DNA of 64,000 nucleotides from Saccharopolyspora gloriosae (GCF_022828475.1 NZ_CP059557.1:3023470-3087469), one strand, 5' to 3'; positions 33,578 through 42,529 are shown, counted from the stretch's first letter. Notes: a model not told the origin generated them from the letters alone. Numbers and translations: made by a program.

Positions 33578-34357
33578 TCAACTCGCGTCGGACGCCGCAG
33601 CCGCGGCCTCGAAGGCTTCATCGCGCCCGTCGAGCGCGCACATGATCGCGTGATGGTCGAGCACTCGGGCGAAACCGCGACGCATCGTCCGCAGCGTCGC
33701 CCGCTGCGCCTCGGCGTTGTCGGTGGCGTTCACATCGGAGCCGAAGACCACTTGGTACCCGCGACCATATGCGCTGCGCGCGGTGGTCTCGCAGCAGAAG
33801 TTGGTCAGCGTCCCACAGATGATCACCGTTCGGACGCCGCGTTGCCGCAAGACGTAGTCCAGCGGTGTGCCGTTGAACGAGTCGAACCCGAACTTGGTGT
33901 CGATCACGCGCTCGCCAGGCTGCGGCGCCAACTCGCGGTACACGCGCATCCCGGGAGTGCCCTCGCTCACGGCCCCGGCGCGTATCGGCGGGAAGAAGTC
34001 CCGGTACTGGTGTGGAGCGTCGTCCGGAATCGTCACCTCGGTGAAGATCACGGGCACACCCGTGCCGCGGCAGTGCTGGATCAGACGTTTGATGCGCGGG
34101 ACCTGCCGGTACGCCTCGGGTACGCACATCGGACCCTCCGGCGCCACGAGGTCTTCTTGCATGTCGATGACCAGCAACGCGGATTCCTCGGCCCGGATCC
34201 GGAACACGCCGTGCTGGTCGGTGTCGTAGGCTCGGTCGGCGAGTTCGACGAATTCCCGCTCGCCATCGAAGGCGCCGGCACCGTTCAGGCGGTCGCCCTG
34301 CAACAGCTCCTGTTCGCCGCGGCCGTACTCGGAGAGGTATGCGTCCACTGCGTCCAT
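33578..34357 (-). CDS. Cysteine hydrolase, isochorismatase fold
   Basis: A 259-residue isochorismatase-like hydrolase. The catalytic triad can be proposed as Asp in 'LLVIDMQEDLVAP', Lys in 'VIDTKFGFDSF' and Cys in 'CGTLTNFCCETTAR', the pattern of amidases and nicotinamidase-like enzymes rather than true isochorismatases. The N-terminus is about 55 residues longer than the core domain. ATG 34357 follows GGAAGG; a TTG 10 codons upstream is possible but weaker. It is not flanked by related genes. The reaction is probably hydrolysis of an amide or carbamoyl group; the substrate is unknown. Confidence 0.85.
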   Translation of the reverse strand: MDAVDAYLSEYGRGEQELLQGDRLNGAGAFDGEREFVELADRAYDTDQHGVFRIRAEESALLVIDMQEDLVAPEGPMCVPEAYRQVPRIKRLIQHCRGTGVPVIFTEVTIPDDAPHQYRDFFPPIRAGAVSEGTPGMRVYRELAPQPGERVIDTKFGFDSFNGTPLDYVLRQRGVRTVIICGTLTNFCCETTARSAYGRGYQVVFGSDVNATDNAEAQRATLRTMRRGFARVLDHHAIMCALDGRDEAFEAAAAASDAS

Positions 34358-34933
34358 CCGGTCTTGCCTTCCCGTCGAAATCGGCAATCCGTCTACCTGT
34401 CCGGCTTCCTATTGCCCACCCAGATGTCCGGAGTCCTGTTCGACTCCGATCCGCGCTTGACTCGCGTACCGTGACTAACGCCAGGGTGGCCGCTCGGGTC
34501 GGCCCGGGTTCATTGAGTCCAGTACGCGGGTCGCGAGGCCTCCCCGCTCGGGGTGCCAGTCCCAGATAGCCGAATCGCTGTGCTTGCGGTAGCGGAGATC
34601 TGGTGTCGAGGTGCGAGAAATCAGCGATCTCACTAAGCACGCACAACGCGATAAGCTACTAGATCATATAACGTGTCGTGTTTTCTTGGCAAGCTCTCGA
34701 CGTTCCTAGCCAGTCCCACCGAACGGCTGGGCGCCGACACTCTGCGGGTGGGGACCGGCTGCTGGCGCCGGTGAACCCCACGGTCGGCTACGGCGGCGCG
34801 GACTCGAGCCCCGCGGAGTGCTCGGCGCTCTTCACGCTGATGGCGGTGGCTGAGGCGGTGACCGATAGGCCGCTGATCGGCGTCAACATCCTGAACGCGC
34901 CAGTGGCACGTGTCGGTGGCATCGAACCATTGC
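34358..34933. other. Intergenic stretch without a supported gene
   Basis: No convincing gene is seen in these 576 bases. Third-position GC bias fades here, and an AT-rich patch occurs near 34655-34690. It marks the transition from the catabolic island into lower-GC, probably foreign DNA. Confidence 0.5.
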
Positions 34934-35407
34934 CTAGAGATCGAGCGGAACGTGGAAACATTCTCGCACCAAGTCAATTACTGGACCGAGGTCATCAGGG
35001 TTTCTTCGGTCTACCCGCCAGCATAGGTATGTCGTCACCTTTGACTTTTCGATGGTCAATGGCCGGATGATCACACCGTTGCACGCGAGGTATTTGTGCC
35101 ACGGCACGGTGGGGTTCGCGAGGGTGAAGCAGCAGTAGTCGCCGTCCACGAGAATGGAAGACGGGCCGCCTATGATGTGACTTTCGACGGGTTGGATGTC
35201 GAGCGCGGCTTTTTTGAATTCCTCGAGATCAGGATTGTCGGGATCGCTCCCCGGCTGTATGAGTAGGCGAAGTCCGGACAAGTCGCCGGCGGCGACTTCC
35301 GGGAGCGCGCTGTTCACGAGGAGATGAAACAGACACCGGATGTCATTGAGATGAACTGTCTCGCTAATGGCGCTAATGATCTTCTTGCGCAGCCTGTGCT
35401 TGATCAT
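34934..35407 (-). CDS. Hypothetical protein, possibly the C-terminal part of a LysR-type regulator
   Basis: A 157-residue open frame with lower GC than its neighbours. The N-terminus is basic ('MIKHRLRKKIISAISE'). The body ('SILVDGDYCCFTLANPTVPW', then 'KVTTYLCWRVDRRNPDD') weakly recalls the end of a LysR effector domain, but no helix-turn-helix is present. If it is LysR-derived it has lost its DNA-binding half. The function is not assigned. Its start lies in the same intergenic strip as the fragment on the opposite strand, which suggests a decayed region. Confidence 0.4.
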   Translation of the reverse strand: MIKHRLRKKIISAISETVHLNDIRCLFHLLVNSALPEVAAGDLSGLRLLIQPGSDPDNPDLEEFKKAALDIQPVESHIIGGPSSILVDGDYCCFTLANPTVPWHKYLACNGVIIRPLTIEKSKVTTYLCWRVDRRNPDDLGPVIDLVRECFHVPLDL

Positions 35408-35516
35408 GGTGGATACTAGTTGTCATGGTTGTCGCCGCGATGGTCTGGCTGTGGAGCACCAGGTCAGTTTTGACTCGCTGACGGCGTGTATCGGATTTTG
35501 TGCGACTCGGCTGTGT

Positions 35517-35693
35517 GGGGTCACTGCGCAATCTCAGGTGGTCGCTGGAATCGACATGATTGAGCGAACTGATCGGCTCATCGTGGTCTGGGACGGCGGG
35601 CCGGCGAGAGGCTTTGGAGGTACCGGCGATGTCGTGGACCTGGCGAGAGAACGCGAGATGCCGGTCACAGTGATTTGCCTGCGGGTTGTTTGA
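35517..35693 (+). pseudogene. Gene fragment: C-terminal 'WDGGPARGFGGTxDVV' domain
   Basis: The frame ends with 'IERTDRLIVVWDGGPARGFG' then 'GTGDVVDLAREREMPVTVI', a C-terminal segment found in actinobacterial hypothetical proteins with a Rossmann-like nucleotide- or nucleoside-binding fold. The upstream part of the frame looks unrelated and lacks a convincing start, so only the tail of a gene appears to remain. Confidence 0.4.
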
Positions 35694-36204
35694 CGGGACT
35701 AGAGCAGTAGCGGTGTTGATCGGTTCGAGCCGGTTGCGTAAGCCAATTCCAACGTGACCAGGTGAGGTGACTTAGTTCTTCGTGGATCGCTCGGCATTGT
35801 TGAGGTAACAAACGTTGGGCGGGACGCAGTTGGTCCGGGGTTGCTCCGTGAAGGTTCAGGTGCCGGGTACCGACCAGCAAGCCAAGCACGGACAGATCGA
35901 CTGCTGGCGCAACCAATGGTGCCACGTACGTCGGCACTCCGAGTCTCAGCCCCAGGCCGAGTAAATTGCCGAACCCGAACAAGAATGTCAGCGCGAGGCC
36001 ATTCCAATGATCACTGTCAGCGAACGTAAAACAGTATCGCGACTGGTGGCCATCCCAGATCACCAGCTTGGCCGCGCCGCCGACGAACGATGGTGAACCG
36101 CGCCGATAGTCGCAGCTCGCGGCTGGAACGGAGCTGTGAGGATGCTGTACCTGCCCCCGGCCTGGCTTGAGCGGACAGGGAAGGCGTTGCGGCCGTCGGC
36201 GCAC
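35665..36204 (-). pseudogene. Fragment of a DUF2637/SpdB-like membrane protein
   Basis: The middle of this frame, 'LGVPTYVAPLVAPAVDLSVL' followed by 'GLLVGTRHLNLHGATPDQLR', matches a membrane-protein family carried by actinomycete integrative and conjugative elements. The ends on both sides are not conserved and the expected further membrane helices are missing, so the gene is broken, probably by frameshifts or deletion. Its presence beside an integrase supports an integrative-element origin for this segment. Confidence 0.45.
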
Positions 36205-36244
36205 GATTGCGGAAAGAGCAGGCGCTTCGGTTAGTATCTGTCAC

Positions 36245-36281
36245 AGCGAGAGGAATCCTCGGTTCGAGGATTCCTCTCGCT
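36245..36281. terminator. Perfect 17-bp hairpin
   Basis: A perfect stem (36245-36261 with 36265-36281) around a 3-base loop. It lies downstream of the integrase on the minus strand and upstream of the DUF2637-like fragment. It probably isolates transcription units; no U-tract is obvious. Confidence 0.6.
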
Positions 36282-36523
36282 GACGGGGGCGTCCCTTATG
36301 CGACTCGGTTTCATACACGGGCGATGTAAGAGAACAGGATCGTGGCCGCTTGTTGATGACTTCGGACGTTGCGAACTCGTATGACTGATCCAGGCCTGTA
36401 TGAGGTCGGCTGGCACAGCTCGGGCGGGGATGTGTTCCTCGGTGGCGATCGTGACGAGTGCGCGGTTCGAACCAAGTGTTCCCTAAGTGGCTGGTTCCCA
36501 TATCGATGAGCTGGAAGGCATCC

Positions 36524-36556
36524 GCCTACGCCTTGGTCTTGGGCCAAGGCGTAGGC
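36524..36556. terminator. Terminator hairpin after the integrase
   Basis: GCCTACGCCTTGG (36524-36536) pairs perfectly with CCAAGGCGTAGGC (36544-36556) around a 7-base loop, 18 bases beyond the integrase stop. It is a likely terminator for the minus-strand integrase operon. Confidence 0.65.
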
Positions 36557-36573
36557 CGATGCGGGGATGGGGT

Positions 36574-37638
36574 TCAGTCGTGCTGCTGTTTCCGTCGTTG
36601 TGCGTCGAGGGCGAGTGGGTGGGGTTCGTTGGTGAGTGCTGCTAGTGCGGTGGCGACTTCGTCGAGGCTGGCGCGAACGTAGGTTGTGGTGGTGCTCGTG
36701 TCGCCGCTGGTGCTGGTGTGTCCGGCGAATGCTCTGGCGACGGCGTAGCCGAAGTGTCGTTCGACCCAGGTCAGGGTGGTGTGGCGGAGCCAGTGGGTGC
36801 TGATCTGCTGGATGGCCACCCACGGCAGGTGGGTGCCAATCCGGCTCCACAGATGGTCGTAACGGCGAGAGGTGATCGGCGCACGGGAGCGGTATCGCAG
36901 CAACTGTCCACCGTCGACGGACGCGCCGCGTTCTTCGGCGTGGGCCAGCAGATGGCGCATCAGCGTCGGCGAGACCGGTTGCCAGCGGACCGTGCCTCCC
37001 TTCTCGTGCAACAGGATCAGGCATTGGTCGGCATCGAGGTCGTGCGGGCGCAGGGCGAGCGCGCCGCCCCGTCGGCATGCCGTCTCGGTGTGCAGCCGCA
37101 GCAGCAGCGTGTCCAACGCGGGGTCGTTGCCTGTGGTGGCCGCGACCCGCTGAACCTCCTCAAGGCCGGTCGCCGGTAGTCCGCGCCGGGTGCTGGGCAG
37201 ACGACGGGGCTTCGGCACCCGCTTCGCCGGGTTCTCGGCCTCGCCGATCAGCTCGTCAGCGACCGCGTGCCGGTACAGGCACCGCAGCGCAGCGATGAGG
37301 TGCTCGGCGGCGCTGCGCCCACCGCGGGCGTTGCGCCGCGACACCACGTGCTCCCGGACGTGCTCGGCCAGCTGTTTGATCTCCAGCGGTGTGGGCTCGT
37401 CCAAGTGCCGATCACCCCACTGCTGCTCGATCCGCTTCCAGTAGGAGGCATACACCCGGCGCGTGCCCTGCGAGACCGCCGCTGAGACCTTCGGGATGTA
37501 GTCGGCGAACGTCGGCAGCGGAGCGCGCTGCGCGGAAGCGCCGAGCAGGTCCTCCGGCGAGACTCCCATCCGCTCCAGCACGACCCGCGCCGCTTCCAAC
37601 TCCGCAGCGCCCGCTGCCTTCTCCGAACCCGTACTCAC
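36574..37638 (-). CDS. int: Tyrosine recombinase/integrase
   Basis: A 354-residue site-specific integrase. An N-terminal SAM-like core-binding domain (about 45-160; 'TRRVYASYWKRIEQQWGD') precedes the catalytic domain. Catalytic residues visible are Arg in 'TACRRGGALAL', H-x-x-R in 'THWLRHTTL', the second His in 'FAGHTSTSG' and the Tyr nucleophile in 'TTTTYVRASLDE'. Its start overlaps the stop of the AbrB-like gene (37635-37638), so the two are coupled. A tRNA-3'-end-like sequence at 38222-38246, on the promoter side, may be its attachment site. The gene appears intact although the element around it has decayed. Confidence 0.9.
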   Translation of the reverse strand: MSTGSEKAAGAAELEAARVVLERMGVSPEDLLGASAQRAPLPTFADYIPKVSAAVSQGTRRVYASYWKRIEQQWGDRHLDEPTPLEIKQLAEHVREHVVSRRNARGGRSAAEHLIAALRCLYRHAVADELIGEAENPAKRVPKPRRLPSTRRGLPATGLEEVQRVAATTGNDPALDTLLLRLHTETACRRGGALALRPHDLDADQCLILLHEKGGTVRWQPVSPTLMRHLLAHAEERGASVDGGQLLRYRSRAPITSRRYDHLWSRIGTHLPWVAIQQISTHWLRHTTLTWVERHFGYAVARAFAGHTSTSGDTSTTTTYVRASLDEVATALAALTNEPHPLALDAQRRKQQHD

Positions 37639-38174
37639 GACCGCTCACCCCCGTCAGCCGGGAGGCGGAACTCGTTGATCATGGATTCCAAAGCGGCCAT
37701 CGTGTACACGGCCAGCAGGCCGCGTTGCACGCTGGCGGCCAGCAGCACCCGATCGCCTGCCTGCACGCCGCACCACCGCCGCACCGGGACGGGCAGTGGG
37801 ATGTGGCCTCGCCGGGTGAGACCGAACAACCCGGCCGTCTCCGGCCGGACCACCAGCGCCGTAGCCGAGAGCAGATCGAACCGCACCCGCTGCCCAGCGC
37901 TCCACCCCAACGCCTGGATCACTGCACGCTCGGCGATACGCCCTCGCTCATCGACCGCGGCGATCCGATACACGGCGCTCGAACCGTTGGGCACCGCAGC
38001 CAGATCAGGCATGGGCAGAACCGGGGCTGACACCGGCCCGGCGTGATCGATACCGGCCCACCGTCGCGGCACGACTGCGGGCACATTCGCCTCAGCCACG
38101 GCCGCCACCCCCGCGGACACGGGACTGACGACCCAACGCAACAAGGCGGCGGGCGCACTGCGCCACACCGCCAT
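37635..38174 (-). CDS. AbrB/SpoVT-like protein coupled to the integrase
   Basis: Up to 179 residues. The C-terminal 110 residues ('VYRIAAVDERGRIAERAVIQ', then 'GWSAGQRVRFDLLSATALVV', then a second similar repeat) look like two swapped-hairpin AbrB-type DNA-binding units. The N-terminal 60 residues are Ala/Val-rich and may not be translated; an internal GTG or ATG start is possible. The stop overlaps the integrase start by ATGA, an arrangement seen repeatedly in actinobacterial integrative elements. It probably regulates integrase expression or accessory DNA binding. Confidence 0.65.
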   Translation of the reverse strand: MAVWRSAPAALLRWVVSPVSAGVAAVAEANVPAVVPRRWAGIDHAGPVSAPVLPMPDLAAVPNGSSAVYRIAAVDERGRIAERAVIQALGWSAGQRVRFDLLSATALVVRPETAGLFGLTRRGHIPLPVPVRRWCGVQAGDRVLLAASVQRGLLAVYTMAALESMINEFRLPADGGERS

Positions 38175-38202
38175 GTCGACTGCCGAACTGCTTCGTAATG
38201 TG

Positions 38203-38220
38203 TGGGAGGGATCCCACCCA
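38203..38220. repeat. 18-bp near-perfect palindrome
   Basis: TGGGAGGGATCCCACCCA is a palindrome with one mismatched pair. It lies just before the AbrB-like gene on its promoter side and may be its operator or part of an attachment region. Confidence 0.4.
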
Positions 38221-38221
38221 C

Positions 38222-38246
38222 TGGTGTCCGAGGCCGGAGTCGAACC
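38222..38246 (-). other. tRNA 3'-end-like sequence, candidate att site
   Basis: On the minus strand this reads GGTTCGACTCCGGCC followed by TCGGACACCA: a T-loop (TTCGA) and a CCA-terminated acceptor strand. The bases that should form the 5' part of a tRNA (up to about 38297) do not pair with it, so it is not a complete tRNA gene. Tyrosine integrases commonly use tRNA 3' ends, and the integrase gene lies on the expected side. Confidence 0.35.
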
Positions 38247-38647
38247 AAAGGCCCAGCCTCTCGTGGTTACTGGCAGGATTGGCGTGCTCAGGCTCTGATC
38301 AGGCTTTTCGCTTCTCGTGGCCGATGCTTACGTGACGGACCGCAGGGCATGCACACGAGCTACGTGGCCGTCATCTAATTCCCAAATACCACACCCCTCG
38401 CAACACGCGGCAAAACCCCAGCTCAATACAACCCGCGCCGTCCGCACGTCTACGGTCCGGTCGAAGTCCGAAGACATGGAACGCCGCGGCTTCCTGGAAG
38501 CGGGCGGTGAGGCTGCGCCGGATGTGCGCGCGCATGAGATCGCGTGCTCCAGGCGCATCGATCCAGTCCGATCCGTCGGTAGCGGTCGGACTTGTCCCAG
38601 ACGTCGTCGAGAAAGGCCGGAGAAGCATGCCAGCGGCGAGTCGTTCC
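38247..38647. other. Intergenic stretch without a supported gene
   Basis: Short frames occur on both strands but none has a good ribosome site or recognisable domain. It separates the integrase module from the STAND/cyclase operon, whose last stop is at 38648. Confidence 0.45.
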
Positions 38648-40678
38648 TCATTGTTCAGGGGCCAGCCCGAACCTCCTGTAAAGGTTCTTTAAGGTTACGA
38701 ATGCGCGGTTGATTCGTTGTGTGTTTCCGGGGAACACCTTCTTCCAGTGCTGGAACAGCGCTCGGGCGCGCTCGAGCTCGGGGACCACAGCGAACAGGAG
38801 CTGGGCGAAGCCGACCGCCTCATCGCTCGTCGGATCTGCTGCACTCCGGGCACTGAGTTCGAGCAACGCGTGCAGCGATTCCGCACGCTTGTTCTGGTCT
38901 TGGAACAGCCGACCGAACAGCTTGGCCACCAGCCGCGTATTCGGGTCGCCGAACGAACCGCCGGCACGAATCGAGCGCAGGTAGCTGGTGCCGTGCATGA
39001 GTCCGAGAACCGCTTGCGCACAGTCGAGCCCGATGGCCCGCAGGTTCGCGCCCTGCTCCATGGAATCCGTGTCGATGGCTCGTACCCCGGTCCACTGCAC
39101 CAAGGTTCGTAGCACCTTCGTGCGATTTGCAGGCTCGTCGAGCAGGGAGATGATCGCTGCGTTCACCGCGGAGTTGAGGTTGGCGTTGGTCCGCGCGATC
39201 TTCTCCAGCTCGCGAAGCGCTGTATCGGGCTGGCGCCGTCCGTACTCGGTCGCGTAGACCGAAGCGGCAGTCCACTTGCGATGAAAGTCCCGGTCGCCGT
39301 CGCACCATTCCAGCAGCGTCGGCTCGACGACGTGCTTGGTGCGGTCGTCCCGCGCGAGCCGGCCCACGAGCTCGGCCGCCAGTTCGTTGGCGTGCCGGGA
39401 CTGCTTGGCAGCCAAGGCGCCGATGTGCGCGAGCGGTTCACTGTGCGGGACGTTGACCAGCACGTCGTGGAGCGCTTTAGCGCAGTACCACTGGAATCCG
39501 AGCTTCGCCTGCTGCGCCATCCAGTCCACGAGAACGGGGCGGAAGAGGTCGTACTCACTCCACGCCCGGCGGAATGCCTCTCGGGCCCAGTCAGAGCGGT
39601 GGAAATGCACGGCTTCCCTTGGGAATCCACTTCCGTCCGTGTCCTCGTGCGGAGTGACCGCGGCGTTGAGTCGGAAGAGGATCACCGTTTTGCTGAATTC
39701 GAAGATCTTGCGGGACTCGACGTCCTTACCGCTGTCCCGCTTGTAGATCATGTTCTCGAGGTCCTCGGCCAACTGTACGACGTCGTCGTACTCCCGGCCC
39801 TCGAACACCGCGATCGCCACGAGCATCGCGTATTCGATCGGGCTGCGCTTATCTACCTCCAGGAACCATCGGGCCACAGACGTACGAAGGTCCGACGAAG
39901 CGTCCGCGATAGCCTGCTCCTTGTCCCGGTCACCCCGATGCACCTCCCAAGCCCGGATGGCGACGAACTCGGCGTCGTTCGGCGCCGATGTGCTGGTGAG
40001 TTGTTCGCGGAATTCCGCGTCCAAGACCTTCTCGGCGGTATCCGCCGCCAGCCCGTGTTGGGAACGCAGCACGGACAAGGCCACTTGCACCGGGTCTGGC
40101 TTCCCCAGCCGCTCGGTGTACTTGCGCAGGTCGACCTCCACGCGGTGATCGACGATCACCACGACGAAGCTGTGCTGCTTCAAGGCCCAGGTCGCCACCC
40201 GGTCAACGGAAGCGGGGGTGATCTGCTCGTGCCACTCGCGGTCCAGACCCTGCCAGATGTAGCCACCCCCCGGTTCCAGGTCTGAGTCGGCAAGGCTGTC
40301 GAACGACCGGCGTTCGCTGAGGCACGAGATGGAAGCGACCGCGCATTTGGTGAGCAATCGGACGCTTGCCAGTGAGCGGCCGGTCCCGGTGTTGCGGAGG
40401 AACAGCACGCGGCTGCGTTCCAGCGTCGCCTGGGCTTCTTCGAAACCCGGGCATGGCACGAAGTGATCGCGGGCACGGGCGATCTCGGTCTCGGAGACCT
40501 GGCGGTCCTTGAGGGGCGGCTGCTTGGACTCCGCATACCAGTTGAAGATGTTGTAATCCCCGTTGAAATTCTCCGATTGGACACCGCTGTTGTGCTCGGC
40601 CGTGTTGCTCGTCGAACCACCTGGGCTGCCCGGATCCTGGGACCGGGCGGTTTCTCCGGTCTCGCTCGTCGCGGTCAA
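38648..40678 (-). CDS. STAND-like P-loop protein with N-terminal amyloid/RHIM-like motif
   Basis: A 676-residue protein with no known name. Residues 1-50 are polar and disordered but contain 'NSGVQSENFNGDYNIF' (30-45). A nucleotide-binding region follows: the Walker-A-like loop 'RNTGTGRS' (95-102) carries Arg in place of the usual Lys, and a later strand 'FVVVIVDHR' could be Walker B. The C-terminal 400 residues are helical and repeat-like, as in the sensor part of STAND/NLR proteins. Its ATG overlaps the stop of the cyclase-like gene (40675-40678), whose C-terminus carries the same GVQ-x3-FNG motif. A receptor that recruits its neighbour through matching motifs is the most economical reading. 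Whether it binds ATP is open because of the altered Lys. Confidence 0.65.
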   Translation of the reverse strand: MTATSETGETARSQDPGSPGGSTSNTAEHNSGVQSENFNGDYNIFNWYAESKQPPLKDRQVSETEIARARDHFVPCPGFEEAQATLERSRVLFLRNTGTGRSLASVRLLTKCAVASISCLSERRSFDSLADSDLEPGGGYIWQGLDREWHEQITPASVDRVATWALKQHSFVVVIVDHRVEVDLRKYTERLGKPDPVQVALSVLRSQHGLAADTAEKVLDAEFREQLTSTSAPNDAEFVAIRAWEVHRGDRDKEQAIADASSDLRTSVARWFLEVDKRSPIEYAMLVAIAVFEGREYDDVVQLAEDLENMIYKRDSGKDVESRKIFEFSKTVILFRLNAAVTPHEDTDGSGFPREAVHFHRSDWAREAFRRAWSEYDLFRPVLVDWMAQQAKLGFQWYCAKALHDVLVNVPHSEPLAHIGALAAKQSRHANELAAELVGRLARDDRTKHVVEPTLLEWCDGDRDFHRKWTAASVYATEYGRRQPDTALRELEKIARTNANLNSAVNAAIISLLDEPANRTKVLRTLVQWTGVRAIDTDSMEQGANLRAIGLDCAQAVLGLMHGTSYLRSIRAGGSFGDPNTRLVAKLFGRLFQDQNKRAESLHALLELSARSAADPTSDEAVGFAQLLFAVVPELERARALFQHWKKVFPGNTQRINRAFVTLKNLYRRFGLAPEQ

Positions 40679-41586
40679 CGCCGATCTTCACCCTGGTTGA
40701 AGCGCCCGTTGAAGGTCCCGGCCTGGACCCCAGCGTTCCTGCCGCCGACGTAATTACTCACGTTGGTGGTCGGATTCGGCGTGAAGCTGTTCCCGTCGCC
40801 GGTGACCAGATTTCCGTCGACAGTGCCCTGGTTGCTGATCGATCGCTCACCGGGTGCATGGCCGAGGCCCGAGATCGGCGTCTGCGGCGCCTCCGGTGTC
40901 GGCTCGCCGTCGATGGGGATGTTCTCTAGCTGTGTCGGGTGCACTCCGGTGATGCGGACCCACGCATCCTCGTTGAACTCGTTGTGCACAATGGGCAACG
41001 AGGCGAACTCGCCCCGCCGGAGCACCTGCGTGTAGTCACCCCCGAATACGGTCTTATACGCGCTGTTCGAGACGATCAGCGCTGTCGTCAGCGCATCGTT
41101 GGTGATGTGTTCCCGACAGTGCCGGATGACTCGCTTGAACACCTCCGCACCCAACAGCCTGTTGAGATCGATGTTCGGTCGGTGGAAGCCTCGTTCCAGT
41201 GGCAACGGCCCAAGGTGCACCGCGATCCGCAACCGCACTTCGGGTTTCGTGGACCTGTTGCGCGTGGCCAGGAGCTCGTCGAGCACGCTGACCATGTCGA
41301 TCAACGCCGGCAGGAATTCGCTCGGGTACGCGCGCAGGAATCCGTCACCGGTGAACTGCTCGTCCTGGGCTGAATCACGGTTGAGGCCGACCGCCCGCAG
41401 GGCGGCGTGTACCGGTTCCCGGACGAGATCCGGGACCTGGCCGAGGTGTTCTGGACGGCTGCCCCCCGATTCGATCATGTCCACAGCTAGTAAGGCCCGA
41501 TGCTCGGGCATCAGGGCTGGTTCTGAGCTTTCGGTCAAGGTTTCGGCTCCGTTCGGTTCGTCGCGTCGGACGGAACGGAGTTTCAT
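40675..41586 (-). CDS. Class III nucleotide cyclase-like protein with C-terminal amyloid/RHIM-like motif
   Basis: A 303-residue protein. Residues of about 28-190 look like a class III cyclase catalytic domain: a first metal Asp in 'LLAVDMIESGG' (D36), 'TGDGFL' with a second Asp (D81), then 'VRLRIAVHLGPLP' and 'NIDLNRLLGAEVFKR'. Both metal-binding Asp residues are kept, so activity is possible. A low-complexity linker rich in Asn, Gly and Thr (about 235-285) leads to 'GVQAGTFNGRFNQ' (286-298), almost the last residues. The same motif occurs in the downstream STAND-like protein. The Crp-type gene lies upstream on the same strand. Start ATG 41586, or TTG 41538 with a better ribosome site. Confidence 0.65.
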   Translation of the reverse strand: MKLRSVRRDEPNGAETLTESSEPALMPEHRALLAVDMIESGGSRPEHLGQVPDLVREPVHAALRAVGLNRDSAQDEQFTGDGFLRAYPSEFLPALIDMVSVLDELLATRNRSTKPEVRLRIAVHLGPLPLERGFHRPNIDLNRLLGAEVFKRVIRHCREHITNDALTTALIVSNSAYKTVFGGDYTQVLRRGEFASLPIVHNEFNEDAWVRITGVHPTQLENIPIDGEPTPEAPQTPISGLGHAPGERSISNQGTVDGNLVTGDGNSFTPNPTTNVSNYVGGRNAGVQAGTFNGRFNQGEDRR

Positions 41587-41644
41587 CGGACGTGCACGGC
41601 CGTGTCTCCCTTGTCCTAGGGAAATTCACGTAGTGGTCCGTTCA

Positions 41645-42505
41645 CTACCCGTGTTCGCGGTCTCCGCTATCGACGTGCTCGCGCAAGCGCACGACTGAAG
41701 GCAACACATACTTCCGCCAGTGCGTGCGCACCAGTCCGCGCCCGGTGAACTCCTTGAGCACAGCGTCGACCGTGGTCTCACCAGCACCGATGCACTGCGA
41801 CAGGTCCTTCCGGCTGAGCCCGCTGATCACGACACCCTCGGCGGTCTCGATGCCGAGCGTTTCGGACCATGCGAGAAGTTGGCGCGCCACCCGGGTTGCC
41901 ACGTTTTGGAAGGCGAAGGTCACCTGGCGGTGATCTGCCTTGCGGAGGCGATGGCGGAGGATGCCGCACAGCGCCACGAACACCGCGGGGTTCCGGTCGA
42001 GATAATTCAGGAACAGACGTCCCGAGATCCGCGTCGCCGCGCCTCGCGTGTGCGCCACCACGGTGGCGCTGCGGCGGGCACCGTCCAGCACCCCCTGGTC
42101 GCCCATCAACTCGCCCGGTCCGTAGATCCCCGCGGCGAGTTCCCTGCCCTGCCCAGGCAGCAGTACTTTGACGAGCCCCTCCTCGATTAGGAGAACGTGG
42201 TCGCTCGCCGCGTTGAAGGGGAGCAGGGTGTCGTTGCGGGCGAACCTGGTCAGGGTGCCGAGCTCGCGGAGCTGCGCGCACACCTGCTTCCCCGCCTGGT
42301 TAATGAAGGTACCGCGCGCCAACGCGTATCCGGCGTGATCGTCCCGGTTCTCCGACGCGGGCCGGACTTCGCCACCATCCAACACGGACTCCCAAAGATC
42401 AGTCTTCGACTGCTGCGGACGACCGGCGGGCCGATCGGTCACTCGATGTGGATCGTGGGCACGCGCTTGGAACAGTGCCACCAAGCTCGCTTCGCACCAC
42501 GCCAC
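41645..42505 (-). CDS. Crp/Fnr-family cyclic-nucleotide-binding regulator
   Basis: About 286 residues. A cNMP-binding beta-barrel ('LLIEEGLVKVLLPGQGRELA', 'GIYGPGELMGDQGVLDGARR', 'SATVVAHTRGAATRISGRLF') is followed by a long helix and a winged helix ('GVVISGLSRKDLSQCIGAGE', 'LVRTHWRKYVLPS'). GTG 42505 is chosen because GAGG lies upstream and it leaves the palindrome at 42530-42552 in the leader; a longer frame runs to 42565. The gene lies 58 bp upstream of the cyclase-like gene on the same strand. A cNMP sensor beside a cyclase suggests they form a signalling pair, either controlling expression of the STAND system or sensing its product. Confidence 0.8.
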   Translation of the reverse strand: MAWCEASLVALFQARAHDPHRVTDRPAGRPQQSKTDLWESVLDGGEVRPASENRDDHAGYALARGTFINQAGKQVCAQLRELGTLTRFARNDTLLPFNAASDHVLLIEEGLVKVLLPGQGRELAAGIYGPGELMGDQGVLDGARRSATVVAHTRGAATRISGRLFLNYLDRNPAVFVALCGILRHRLRKADHRQVTFAFQNVATRVARQLLAWSETLGIETAEGVVISGLSRKDLSQCIGAGETTVDAVLKEFTGRGLVRTHWRKYVLPSVVRLREHVDSGDREHG

Positions 42506-42529
42506 GTCGATTCGCCTCGTCGTACTGCT

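Noticed and set aside
34678-35070. A 130-codon plus-strand frame
   Set aside because: No ribosome site, no domain, and it overlaps the opposite-strand frame at 34934; coding bias is weak on both strands.
36311-37078. An Arg/His-rich frame overlapping the integrase
   Set aside because: It lies in another frame of the same strand as the integrase, is compositionally biased and has no domain; the integrase with its R-H-x-x-R-H-Y residues is the real gene.
38222-38297. A complete tRNA gene on the minus strand
   Set aside because: Only the T-loop and acceptor 3' end look like tRNA. The expected 5' acceptor strand, D-arm and anticodon arm cannot be folded.
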